64,000 nt of DNA from Kineococcus gynurae (GTDB lineage: Bacteria; Actinomycetota; Actinomycetes; Actinomycetales; Kineococcaceae). The stretch is taken from the NCBI RefSeq assembly GCF_050871315.1, contig NZ_JBJLRE010000008.1. The stretch is one strand, 5' to 3'. Shown piece by piece: positions 24,913 through 33,392 of this stretch (the stretch's first letter is position 1; each line of letters begins with the position of its first letter). The position numbers and the translations under genes were made by a program. The notes beneath the pieces are model-generated. The model worked only from the letters and a program-made list of their open reading frames with translations. It was not told the DNA's origin and did no database searches.

Positions 24913-26003
24913 GCGCGGGCCTGGACACCGCTCCCCCGCAGACCCTGCGGATCGCCGACCGGGCCCGACGGGGCCGCACCCTCGGCGGTCGGGGCCGCGT
25001 CAGCGTCCGGGTCGAGGGACGGACGGTCGGGGTCTGCGCGGCGCTGCTGGTGGCGCTGCTCGGTGTGGTGAGCCTGCTGCTGTCGACCGGCGACTACCCG
25101 CTGAGCATCCCCGAGGTGCTGCGCACGCTGATCGGGCAGGGCGAGCGGGCCTCGGAGTTCATCGTCCTCGGGCTGCGGCTGCCCCGGGTCGTGGTCGGGG
25201 CGCTGTGCGGTGTCGCGCTCGGGGTGGCCGGGGCGATCTTCCAGCAGGTCACGCGCAACCCGCTGGGCAGTCCCGACATCATCGGGTTCACCACGGGCGC
25301 CGTCACCGGGGCCCTCGTGGTGCTGCTGGTGCTGGAACGGACCGGGCTCGCGGTCGCCCTCGGCGCGGTCGCCGGGGGTTTCGTGAACGCCCTGCTCGTC
25401 TACGTCCTCGCGGTGCGCGGCGGTGGGCTGCAGGGGTACCGGCTGATCCTCGTCGGGATCGGTCTCACCGCGGTGCTGTCCGCGCTCAACAACTACCTGC
25501 TGACCCGGGCGCAGCTGGAGCAGGCCCAGGCCGCCCAGGTGTGGATCACCGGGAGCCTGAACGGACGCGGGTGGGAGCAGGCGCTGCCGCTGGCCGTGGG
25601 TCTCGCCCTGCTGCTCCCGGTGGCCCTGGCCATGGGCCGGCCGCTGACCATGCTCGACCTCGGTGACGACGCCGCCCGGGCCCTCGGGGTGCGCGTCGAC
25701 CTGACCCGCGGCCTGGTCCTGCTGGTCGGGGTGGCGCTGACCGCGCTCGCGGCGCTGGCCGCCGGACCGATCTCCTTCGTGGCGCTGACCGCGCCGCAGA
25801 TCGCCCGCCGCCTCACCCGCAGCGTCGGCAGCGGCCTCGTCGCCGCCGGGTTGACCGGCGCGGTCCTGCTGCTGCTCAGCGACTTCGCGGCGCAGCGCCT
25901 GTTCGCCCCGACCCAGCTTCCCGTCGGCGTCGTCACCGGCGCGGTCGGCGGTCTGTACCTCGCCTGGCTGCTCGTCGGGCAGTGGCGCCGCGGCCGCGGC
26001 TGA
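24909..26003 (+). CDS. FecCD-family iron-siderophore ABC permease, subunit 2
   Basis: 364 residues. A basic, soluble N-terminus of about 35 residues precedes the membrane domain. The signature GVAGAIFQQVTRNPLGSPDIIGFTTGA and the coupling-loop region DLGDDAARALG ... GPISFVALTAPQIARRL are typical of FepG/FecD-like subunits. It forms a heterodimer with the preceding permease. The start GTG overlaps the previous stop (GTGA), so translation is coupled. No periplasmic-type binding protein is encoded in the cluster. Confidence 0.92.
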   Translation: MSAGLDTAPPQTLRIADRARRGRTLGGRGRVSVRVEGRTVGVCAALLVALLGVVSLLLSTGDYPLSIPEVLRTLIGQGERASEFIVLGLRLPRVVVGALCGVALGVAGAIFQQVTRNPLGSPDIIGFTTGAVTGALVVLLVLERTGLAVALGAVAGGFVNALLVYVLAVRGGGLQGYRLILVGIGLTAVLSALNNYLLTRAQLEQAQAAQVWITGSLNGRGWEQALPLAVGLALLLPVALAMGRPLTMLDLGDDAARALGVRVDLTRGLVLLVGVALTALAALAAGPISFVALTAPQIARRLTRSVGSGLVAAGLTGAVLLLLSDFAAQRLFAPTQLPVGVVTGAVGGLYLAWLLVGQWRRGRG

Positions 26004-26038
26004 GCCCCTCGATCCGTTCCCTCCTCGATCGGAGTTCC

Positions 26039-26848
26039 GTGCCCACCCGCCCGTCCCCCCCGTCCTCCCGGCTCAGCGGCGAGAACCTCACGCTCGCCTA
26101 CGACGACCGCACGATCGCCGAGCAGCTGTCGGTGCAGATCCCCGACGGGTCCTTCACCGTCATCGTCGGCCCCAACGCGTGCGGGAAGTCGACGCTGCTG
26201 CGGGCGCTCGCCCGGATGCTCAAACCGCAGGACGGCCGCGTCCTGCTCGACGGCTCGGTGATCCAGTCGCTGCCCGCCAAGGAGGTGGCCCGCCGGTTGG
26301 GGCTGCTGCCGCAGACGGCGAGCGCCCCGGACGGCATCACCGTCGCCGACCTCGTCGCCCGCGGTCGCTTCCCGCACCAGAAACTGCTGCGGCAGTGGAC
26401 GCGTGAGGACGAACGCGCGGTGGACCACGCCATGGCGGCGACCCACGTCGAGACCCTCGCCGAGCGGTCGGTGGACGAACTCTCCGGTGGTCAGCGCCAG
26501 CGCGTGTGGATCGCGATGGCCCTCGCCCAGGAGACCCCGATCCTGCTGCTCGACGAACCCACCACGTTCCTCGACATCGCCCACCAGGTCGAGGTGCTGG
26601 ACCTGTGCGCGCAGCTGCACGAGGAGGGCCGGACGATGGTCGCGGTCCTGCACGACCTCAACCAGGCCTGCCGGTACGCCACGCACCTGATCGCCCTGCG
26701 GGACGGACGGATCGTCGCCGAGGGCGAACCGGCCGAGATCGTGACGGCGGGGCTGGTCGAGACCGTGTTCGGACTGCCCTGCCAGGTCGTGCCCGACCCG
26801 CAGACGGGCACCCCGCTCGTGGTCCCGCTGGCCCGCCGCCGGGCCTGA
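26039..26848 (+). CDS. Iron-siderophore ABC transporter ATPase (FecE/FepC-like)
   Basis: 269 residues. Walker A GPNACGKST, Q-loop LLPQTAS, ABC signature LSGGQRQRVWIAMALAQ, Walker B ILLLDEPTTFLD and the H-loop VLHDLNQACRYA; all are typical of siderophore importers. The GTG at 26039 has GGAG five bases upstream; the longer frame overlaps the permease. It powers the two FecCD permeases and ends the iron-regulated operon, although NAD kinase follows only 24 bp later and may be read through. Confidence 0.93.
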   Translation: MPTRPSPPSSRLSGENLTLAYDDRTIAEQLSVQIPDGSFTVIVGPNACGKSTLLRALARMLKPQDGRVLLDGSVIQSLPAKEVARRLGLLPQTASAPDGITVADLVARGRFPHQKLLRQWTREDERAVDHAMAATHVETLAERSVDELSGGQRQRVWIAMALAQETPILLLDEPTTFLDIAHQVEVLDLCAQLHEEGRTMVAVLHDLNQACRYATHLIALRDGRIVAEGEPAEIVTAGLVETVFGLPCQVVPDPQTGTPLVVPLARRRA

Positions 26849-26872
26849 GCCCCGTTCGGTAGCGTCGCCGCC

Positions 26873-27796
26873 GTGCGCAGTCACCGCCTCGGTCTCGTCG
26901 TCCACCCGGTCAAGGACGTCTCGGGACCGGCTGCGGTGGTGGCGAGATGGGTGGCCGAGGCCGGTGGCGAGGTCGTCGGCCTGGACTCGGCCCGGTTGCC
27001 CGCGGGCGTCCCCGCCGTGTCCGAGGAGGAGTTCCTGGCCACCGTGCGCGTGGTGATCTCCCTGGGCGGCGACGGGACCATGCTCGGAGCCCTCAGACTC
27101 TGCGCCGGGCGGGGTATCCCGGTGATCGGGGTGAACCTCGGACACCTGGGTTTCCTCGTGGAGCTGGAACCCCAGGAACTGCCCGCGGCGCTCGACCGGT
27201 TGGCGGCCCTGGACTTCACCGTCGAACCCCACCTGTGCCTGCGCGGGCGGGCCGGTGACCCGGGCGGCACCCGCGAGGTCGTGGCGTTCAACGACCTGGC
27301 CCTGGCCCGCCAGCCCGGCCGCGGCACGGTGACCGCCCGGTTGAGCATCGCGGGCCAGCGCATCGGTTACTACCGTTGCGACGCCGTGGTCCTGGCCACC
27401 CCCACCGGATCGACGGCCTACAGCTACGCGGCCGGCGGACCGGTCGTCTCCCCGGGGACCGACAGCCTGGTCCTGACCCCGGTCGCGCCCATGTCGGGGA
27501 TCGCACGGCCCATCGTCCTCGGGGTGGACGAGCCGGTGACCCTGGAACTCATGGAGGGGTCGGGGACACCCGTGCTGGAGGTGGACGGCATCGCCTCCGG
27601 TGAGGTCCCGCCCGGGCACCGGCTCACCATCCAGGCCCAGCGCGACGCGGGCCAGGTGATCCGTTTCGACCCGACCGGGCACGGCCGACGGTCGCGGATG
27701 AAGCTCAGCCTGCTCGACCTGCCCCTCCTGCCGGAGGAGATGCAGGAGCTCGTGCCCGACGAGCTGCGCCGCCCGGAACCCCCGCGCCGGCACTGA
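26873..27796 (+). CDS. nadK: NAD kinase
   Basis: Phosphorylates NAD to NADP. 307 residues, the normal length. Key motifs are GGDGTML (65-71), the NE/ND motif as FNDLAL, and the Gly-rich substrate loop LATPTGSTAYSYAAGGP. The start is GTG 26873. In many actinobacteria nadK sits beside tlyA and recN; here it instead follows the siderophore ABC genes, so this could be a second paralogue. It converges with the heptose operon, with an 18-bp gap. Confidence 0.92.
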   Translation: MRSHRLGLVVHPVKDVSGPAAVVARWVAEAGGEVVGLDSARLPAGVPAVSEEEFLATVRVVISLGGDGTMLGALRLCAGRGIPVIGVNLGHLGFLVELEPQELPAALDRLAALDFTVEPHLCLRGRAGDPGGTREVVAFNDLALARQPGRGTVTARLSIAGQRIGYYRCDAVVLATPTGSTAYSYAAGGPVVSPGTDSLVLTPVAPMSGIARPIVLGVDEPVTLELMEGSGTPVLEVDGIASGEVPPGHRLTIQAQRDAGQVIRFDPTGHGRRSRMKLSLLDLPLLPEEMQELVPDELRRPEPPRRH

Positions 27797-27814
27797 GGCG
27801 GGCGCGCTCCCGGG

Positions 27815-29932
27815 TCAGCCGGCGACCTCCGCGGTCGCCGCCCCCTTGGCCAGGGTCAGCGTCGTGGAGCGGCCGGCGAGGTAGGGCAGCAGGACGACCC
27901 GCCCGCCCCAGCTGCGGACGAGCGGGGCCTCGGGCAGCTCGGCGCCGCCGTAGTCGCCGCCCTTGGTCCACACGTCGGGTCGCAGCCCGGCGAGCGCGGC
28001 CCGTGGGTCGTCCTCGTCGAAGACGACGACGGCGTCCACGCAGTCCAGGGCGGCGAGGACCCGGGCGCGGTCGGCCTGGTCGTTGACCGGTCGGCTCGCC
28101 CCCTTCAACCGGCGCACCGAGGCGTCGGAGTTCAGCAGCACCACGAGCGCGTCACCGAGGCGGCGGGAGGCCTCCAGGCTGGCGACGTGGCCCGCGTGCA
28201 GCACGTCGAAGCACCCCCCGGTGGCCACGACGGTCCCGCCCGACGCGCGCACCCGGGCGACCGGGTCCACCGGGTCGACGTCGGCGCCGGTCACCGGGTC
28301 GAGGGCGTCGGTCGCGCCGCGCTCGCGCTGCGCCGACCGCCAGCCCGCCGCCCCGCCCGCGGCCACCCAGGCCGAGGCGTCGGCGACCGCCGCGACCACG
28401 GCCTCCGAGGGCAGCCGCCCGGCGGCCAGGGCCAGCGCCGCGGACGCGGCGAAGCGGTCCCCGGCCCCGCACGGGTCCCCGACGGCGACCACGGGTGCGG
28501 GGACGAACAGACCCTCGGTGCCCGCCGACGCGAGCCAGGCCCCCTGCGCCCCGGTCGTGACCACGACGCCCTGGACACCCCACCGGCCGGCCAGGTGCTC
28601 GGCCAGGGCGTCGGGCGCGGAGCCCACCGCGGGGTCGGCCGCCCCGCGCGCCTCGGCCAGGTTCGGGGACACGAGGACGCACCCGGGCACCGGGGCACCC
28701 CCGCGCGGGTGGGGGTCCCACACCACGGGGACGCGTCGGGCCGCCGCGGACAGGGCCGCCCGCACCGCGGGGTCACGGGTGGTGCCGGCGCCGTAGTCGC
28801 TGACCAGCACGACGTCGGCGTCGGCCAGGACCGCGGCGAGCGCCCCGGCGTCCACGTCGGCCGGGGTGGCGGGACCACCCTCGTCCAGGCGCACCAGGGA
28901 CTGACCGCCCACCCGCACCCGGGTCTTGGTCCGCGTCGGGCCCTCGTGCCCGAGCCCGACCACGGCGACCGGGGCGGCCGCGTCCTGCAGCCCGGAGCGC
29001 AGCGCCCGCCCGGCCTCGTCGTCGGCCAGCGGGGTCACCAGGGTCACCCGGGCCGTCGCGCCCCCGGCTCCCCCGGCGGCCACGAGCAGCGCCGTCAGGC
29101 CAGCCCCTCCCGGGCTCTGCAGCCGCTCCTGCAGGTCCACGACCGGGACGGGCGCGTCGGGGGCGATGCGGTCGCTGCGCCCCAGCAGGTCCCGGTCGAG
29201 CATGCTGTCGCCCACGACGACCACGTGCCGGGCACCGGGGCCCGCGGCGCGACGGGCCGGCCGACGGGCGGCGACGGTGGTCGCCGCACCCACGGCGGGG
29301 GCGGGGGCGGCCAGCGGGGTCCCCGCGGCGAGGGGCTCCCCGCGCAGCCCCGCGTCGATCGCCGCGCAGAGCGCGTGCACGGCCACGAGGTGCCCCTCCT
29401 GCACCGCGGAGGTCGAGGACCCGGCGACCCCCACGAGCAGGGTCTCCTCGGCCACCTCCGACAGGGGGCCGGGGACGGGCCCGGTGAGGGCCAGCACCCG
29501 CAGCCCGAGGCGCCGCCCGCGGACGGCGGCGGCGACGACGTTGGGGCTGCGGCCGGAGGTGGAGAGCAGGACCAGCACGTCGCCCGGCCGCCCGTGGGCC
29601 TCGACCTGGCGGGCGAAGACCTCCTCGGCGCCGTAGTCGTTGCCGATCGCCGTGGTCGAGGAGGTGTCCGCGTGCAGCGCGATCGCCGACAGGGGCCGCC
29701 GCTCCCCCTCGAACCGTCCGACGAGCTCGGCGGTCAGGTGCTGGGCCTCGGCGGCGCTGCCCCCGTTGCCGGCGGCCAGCACCCGCCCCCCGGCGCGGAA
29801 GGTGTCGACCATGGTCGCCGCCCACCGGTCGACCAGCTCGGCCTGCGCGACGAGGCTGCCCATCGCGTCGGCGACCTGCGCCTCGTGGCCCTGCAACCAG
29901 GACATCGCCGGTCCTCGGGGGTGCTCGTTCAT
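27815..29932 (-). CDS. Trifunctional heptose protein: GmhA isomerase + heptose-7-P kinase + heptose-1-P nucleotidyltransferase
   Basis: 705 residues from ATG 29932, which has AGGAG upstream; GTG 29998 overlapping the previous stop is the alternative. Three domains: (1) residues 1-200, GmhA-type SIS fold (AAGNGGSAAEAQHLTAELVG, TSGRSPNVV, EGHLVAVHAL), sedoheptulose-7-P to heptose-7-P; (2) about 236-545, PfkB-type HldA kinase (GDSMLDRDLLGRSDRIAPDA, GDPCGAGDRF), making heptose-1,7-bisphosphate; (3) about 562-705, HldC-type nucleotidyltransferase (GCFDVLHAGHVAS, TKGGDYGG), making ADP-heptose. Kinase plus transferase is the ordinary HldE; the N-terminal GmhA fusion is the unusual part. The usual kinase GGAANV loop is altered to PGGAGLT. 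The missing phosphatase step is encoded two genes upstream. Confidence 0.88.
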   Translation of the reverse strand: MNEHPRGPAMSWLQGHEAQVADAMGSLVAQAELVDRWAATMVDTFRAGGRVLAAGNGGSAAEAQHLTAELVGRFEGERRPLSAIALHADTSSTTAIGNDYGAEEVFARQVEAHGRPGDVLVLLSTSGRSPNVVAAAVRGRRLGLRVLALTGPVPGPLSEVAEETLLVGVAGSSTSAVQEGHLVAVHALCAAIDAGLRGEPLAAGTPLAAPAPAVGAATTVAARRPARRAAGPGARHVVVVGDSMLDRDLLGRSDRIAPDAPVPVVDLQERLQSPGGAGLTALLVAAGGAGGATARVTLVTPLADDEAGRALRSGLQDAAAPVAVVGLGHEGPTRTKTRVRVGGQSLVRLDEGGPATPADVDAGALAAVLADADVVLVSDYGAGTTRDPAVRAALSAAARRVPVVWDPHPRGGAPVPGCVLVSPNLAEARGAADPAVGSAPDALAEHLAGRWGVQGVVVTTGAQGAWLASAGTEGLFVPAPVVAVGDPCGAGDRFAASAALALAAGRLPSEAVVAAVADASAWVAAGGAAGWRSAQRERGATDALDPVTGADVDPVDPVARVRASGGTVVATGGCFDVLHAGHVASLEASRRLGDALVVLLNSDASVRRLKGASRPVNDQADRARVLAALDCVDAVVVFDEDDPRAALAGLRPDVWTKGGDYGGAELPEAPLVRSWGGRVVLLPYLAGRSTTLTLAKGAATAEVAG

Positions 29933-29994
29933 GGCTGCTCCTGCTCGGTTCGTGGGGGGCGTGCCGCCGTCGGGGGAGGTCGGGTCGAGGGTGC

Positions 29995-31134
29995 TCACAG
30001 GGCCTGCTCGGCCCCGGGGCGCAGGTCGGCTCCGACGAGCGGGGTGGCGGGCGGGGGGACAGGGACCTCACCCGCGGCCAGGGCCGCGACGGCCTCGACC
30101 GTGCGGTCCGGGGAGACCTCCAGGCAGGGGTGACCGGGGGTGGGGCAGACCTGCGCGCGGGTCAGGCGGCAGGGGGCGAACAGGTCGCCCAGGACGACGA
30201 CGGGGACGCCGAAGGGCACCCAGCGCTCGACGGGCATGACCGCGGAGAACCAGCTCGCCACCGGCGTTCCGACGGCCGCGGCCAGGTGCGCGGGTCCGGT
30301 GTTGCCGACCACGACGACGGCGGCCGCCGTCAGCAGGGTCGCGAGCTGACCGAACGAGGTCCGTCCGGACGCGTCGACCACCCGCTCGTCGCCGCCGCGC
30401 ACCCGGGCGGCCAGCTCCACCTCGCCGGGACCGCCCGTCACCACGACCCGCCAGCCGGCCGCGGCGAGCGCGGCGACGGCGGCCGCGGCGACCCGGGGGT
30501 CGGGCGCGCGGGCCGGGACGGAGGCGCCCGGGTGCACGACGACCACCCGGCCCGCGGTCAGGTCGTCCCCGAGCTCGGCGAGCAGGTCCGGGGGCAGCGC
30601 CGGGAGGTCCGCGCGCAGGGCCGTGCGGGGGTCCTCGGGGACGGCACGGCCGGACGCCAGGACCAGTCCGAGGCTCGCGACGACCTCGTGCTCACCGCCC
30701 GTGCCGTCAGGGTTGCCCGGCCGCCGGTGCCGCACGTCGAGCATGCTGCCCGGGTAGTCGTCGCTGGCCGCGACCACCCGCGGCACCCCGGCCAGGCGGG
30801 CGATCAGGGCCATGGGCATCGAGCTCTGGTGGTAGGAGGTGAAGACGACGACCTCGTCGTAGGACCCGCGCCGGACCAGTTCGACCAGCTCGAGCAGGGC
30901 CGCCGCGTCGGGCGCGGGCGGGTGGTACCCGGACCAGGGGACGTCGGCCACGAGGACGTCGTCGACCCCGGGCAGCAGTCGCGCCGCCGCGGCCCCGGGC
31001 GGGGCGGCAAGGAGGTCGACCCGCTCGGCCCGGACGCCGTCCGGGCCGTACCGGAGCGCGGCGATCGCCGGGCCGGTCATGAGGACGTCGCCGTCGCTGT
31101 CGAGCCGCACCGCCAGGATGCGCGGGCCGGTCAC
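29995..31134 (-). CDS. Glycosyltransferase family 9 (heptosyltransferase-like)
   Basis: 379 residues. GT-B fold of the ADP-heptose:LPS heptosyltransferase family: N-terminal ILAVRLDSDGDVLMTGPAIAALR, central VVVVHPGASVPARAPDP and the sugar-nucleotide region VVVGNTGPAHLAAAVGTPVASWF. Given the neighbours it probably transfers ADP-heptose, but the acceptor cannot be LPS in an actinobacterium; a wall polymer, glycolipid, protein or secondary metabolite is possible. The GTG at 31134 overlaps the gmhB stop (GTGA). It lacks a signal peptide, so it is cytoplasmic or membrane-peripheral. Confidence 0.88.
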   Translation of the reverse strand: MTGPRILAVRLDSDGDVLMTGPAIAALRYGPDGVRAERVDLLAAPPGAAAARLLPGVDDVLVADVPWSGYHPPAPDAAALLELVELVRRGSYDEVVVFTSYHQSSMPMALIARLAGVPRVVAASDDYPGSMLDVRHRRPGNPDGTGGEHEVVASLGLVLASGRAVPEDPRTALRADLPALPPDLLAELGDDLTAGRVVVVHPGASVPARAPDPRVAAAAVAALAAAGWRVVVTGGPGEVELAARVRGGDERVVDASGRTSFGQLATLLTAAAVVVVGNTGPAHLAAAVGTPVASWFSAVMPVERWVPFGVPVVVLGDLFAPCRLTRAQVCPTPGHPCLEVSPDRTVEAVAALAAGEVPVPPPATPLVGADLRPGAEQAL

Positions 31135-31637
31135 CGGGCCGCGACCACGGGCAGCAGGCGGTCCAGGGCGGCCAGCAGGTCGGGGGCGTCCTGCGGGACC
31201 AGCACGGCGCGGCAGCCCGCCGCCGCGGCGGCCGCGGCGTCCCCGGGCGAGTCGCCCACGACCGCGACCTCGGAGGGATGCAGGCCCAGCTCGGCGAGGG
31301 CCGACTCGATCATCCCGGGCGCGGGCTTGCGGCACCGGCACCCGTCGTCGGGGGCGTGCTCGCACAGGCGCACCACGTCCACCCCGCCGACCCGGCGGAC
31401 CACCTCGGCGGTCACCGCCTCGGCCTGCTCGCGGGTGATGAGACCGCGCCCGATGCCGGACTGGTTGGTGACGATCCCGGTGCGCAGCCCGGCCGCGCGC
31501 AACCGGGCCAGCGCCTGCTCCGCCCCGTCGACGAGCCGGACCAGGACGGGGTCGCCGTTGTACGGGACGTCGTGGACCAGGGTGCCGTCCCGGTCGAACA
31601 GCACGGCGCGCAGGACCGCGCCGTCGGTGGTGTGCAT
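31131..31637 (-). CDS. gmhB: D,D-heptose 1,7-bisphosphate phosphatase (HAD family)
   Basis: 168 residues, the normal length. HAD motif I is FDRDGTL (Asp15 nucleophile, Asp17 acid-base), motif II is TNQSGIGRG, and motif IV is VVGDSPGD. The zinc-binding loop of GmhB/HisB-N is present as C92-x-H94 ... C100-x-C102. It removes the 7-phosphate of heptose-1,7-bisphosphate between the kinase and nucleotidyltransferase steps that are fused in the downstream gene. It is the first gene of the operon; the shared 17-bp palindrome lies 45-61 bp upstream of its ATG. Confidence 0.92.
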   Translation of the reverse strand: MHTTDGAVLRAVLFDRDGTLVHDVPYNGDPVLVRLVDGAEQALARLRAAGLRTGIVTNQSGIGRGLITREQAEAVTAEVVRRVGGVDVVRLCEHAPDDGCRCRKPAPGMIESALAELGLHPSEVAVVGDSPGDAAAAAAAGCRAVLVPQDAPDLLAALDRLLPVVAAR

Positions 31638-31940
31638 GCTGCGTTTCTAGCCGAGCCCGTCGCCGGGTGCGCGTTGATCCAGTCTCGTCGGATGAGACGT
31701 AGGACACGTCGGCCGCGCTCGACGGGCTCCGGGGGACCCGGGGGGTTACCGTCCGGATGATCTCCTCGGGAGGCGAGGGATCGAGGCGGCAGATCCGGAC
31801 CCGCCTCCGGGCGATCGAGCAGAGAACCGCCCCACGGACCAGGAGCCGTCGGGGGACCCGTACCGCGCGAGGTGCGCGCCCACCAGACCCGCAGCGAACA
31901 GTCAGCGAACACCCACGTCAGCGACCGGCAGGAGAACCCG
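31638..31940. other. Divergent gap between the heptose operon and the lactone-oxidase-like gene
   Basis: 303 bp without a gene. It holds the 17-bp pseudo-palindrome at 31682-31698 near gmhB and AGGAG at 31930-31934 for the plus-strand gene. I found no confident -35/-10 pair for either direction. Confidence 0.5.
31682..31698 (-). promoter_or_regulatory. 17-bp pseudo-palindrome upstream of the heptose operon
   Basis: Plus strand GTCTCGTC-G-GATGAGAC; 7 of 8 positions pair. It shares the 12 bases TCGGATGAGACG with the element upstream of the methyltransferase (18120-18136), and both lie about 30-60 bp upstream of a minus-strand start. It is a candidate operator for a common regulator. Confidence 0.55.
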
Positions 31941-33320
31941 ATGACCGCAGAGCTGGCCGCCTACCCCCGCCGCGACGTGGGGGCCGACGACGGCCGCACG
32001 TTCTGGAACTGGGCTCGCAACGACACGCTGGGGCCGCTCGGGGCCGTCAGCGCCCCCGCCGACGAGGACGAGCTGCGCCGCCTCGTGACCTCGGGCGCGG
32101 GCCGGGTCCGCCTCCTCGGGTCGCGGATGTCGGCCGGTCGCATGCTCAAGCTCGCGGCCGACGGGGAACGCCTGATCGACACCAGCGGCCTGCGCGGGTT
32201 GCTGGGGTCCGGCGCCGAGCACGCCACCTTCGCCGGGGGCACGACCCTGCAGGAGGTCTACTCCGTCCTCACCGCGATGGGCCGCATGCTGCCCTCCTCC
32301 CCCGGCGTCATCGCCTCGCAGACCCTCGCCGGCGCGCTCGCCACCGGGACGCACGGGCAGGGGTTGCGCCAGTCCTCGATCGGCGACGCGGTGCTGAGCG
32401 TCCGGATGGTGCTGGCCGACGGGTCCGTCGCGGAGTTCGACCGGGCCGACCCGGCGTTCCCCGCCGTCCAGCTCGGGCTCGGCCTGCTCGGCGCGGTGAG
32501 CGCGGTGACGCTGCGCACGGTGCCGAACCGGATCTACACGTGCGTCAAGGGCGCGGTGGCGGCCGGGGGGTTGGAGACGGAACTCGTGCGGTGGAACCGC
32601 GAGAACGAGCTCGCCAAGGCCTGGTGGTTCCCCGACGAGGACCTCGTCCACGTCTGGACCGCCCAGGAGGCGACCGACGGCGAGGTCCGCGAGTACCGCG
32701 AGGGGGGCGGCACGCTCGTCGAGCGGGCGCAGACCAGCGACGCGATGAACCGCACCGTGGACAACGCGCTCGCCGCGATGCGCAGCGACACCCGCATCGA
32801 GGACGCGAACGGCAAGCCGTACCGCACCGTGAACCGGTTCAAGGACTTCTCCGACGTGACCGGGGACGTCTACCAGGTGTTCTGCCGCGGTATCGCCACC
32901 CCGCAGATCAACGTCGAGATCGGCGTCCCGCTGCACCGGGCCGGTGAGGTGATCGGCCTGCTCAAGGCCTGGCACGCGCGGACCCGCCCGCACATGCACT
33001 ACCCGATCATCCTGCGCTGCACCGGTCCCTCGACCGCCTGGCTCAGCCCGTCGGCCGGGCAGGAGACCGTCTACTTCGGGTTCGTCGTGTACTACGCCGA
33101 GGACGGCACGCTCTCCCCCGGCGGCATGGACTTCCTGCGCGCGGTGGAGGAGGTGCTGGCCGAGGAGGGTGGGCGTCCGCACTGGGGCAAGTACTTCGAG
33201 GCCCCGCTCTACGACTGGGCGGCGCTGTACCCGCGCTGGGACGACTTCCGGCGCGTGCGCGACACCCTCGACCCCGGCCACCGGTTCGCGAACGCGTTCA
33301 CCGACCGGCTCCTCGACTGA
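31941..33320 (+). CDS. FAD-linked oxidase of the sugar-lactone oxidase (ALO) family
   Basis: 459 residues from ATG 31941 (AGGAG at 31930-31934). N-terminal VAO-type FAD domain (FWNWARND, RVRLLGSRMSAGRM, GALATGTHGQGLRQSSIGD, GLGLLGAVSAVTLRTVP) and a C-terminal ALO domain ending PRWDDFRRVRDTLDPGHRFANAF. Relatives oxidise sugar lactones or alditols at C1, passing electrons to O2 or another acceptor. The substrate is unknown, and the usual HWGK region is kept (PHWGKYFEAP). A GT8 gene follows 72 bp later, so the pair may act on the same sugar. Confidence 0.8.
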   Translation: MTAELAAYPRRDVGADDGRTFWNWARNDTLGPLGAVSAPADEDELRRLVTSGAGRVRLLGSRMSAGRMLKLAADGERLIDTSGLRGLLGSGAEHATFAGGTTLQEVYSVLTAMGRMLPSSPGVIASQTLAGALATGTHGQGLRQSSIGDAVLSVRMVLADGSVAEFDRADPAFPAVQLGLGLLGAVSAVTLRTVPNRIYTCVKGAVAAGGLETELVRWNRENELAKAWWFPDEDLVHVWTAQEATDGEVREYREGGGTLVERAQTSDAMNRTVDNALAAMRSDTRIEDANGKPYRTVNRFKDFSDVTGDVYQVFCRGIATPQINVEIGVPLHRAGEVIGLLKAWHARTRPHMHYPIILRCTGPSTAWLSPSAGQETVYFGFVVYYAEDGTLSPGGMDFLRAVEEVLAEEGGRPHWGKYFEAPLYDWAALYPRWDDFRRVRDTLDPGHRFANAFTDRLLD

Positions 33321-33392
33321 ACCAGCGGGCCGGCCCCCGCCGAGCCCGGCGTCCGACCCGAATGACGACCCCCGACGACCCAGGGAGAACCG

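Noticed and set aside
31437..31444. Another GATGAGAC half-site, inside gmhB.
   Set aside because: It lies within coding sequence, and the preceding bases do not form the palindromic partner half-site.
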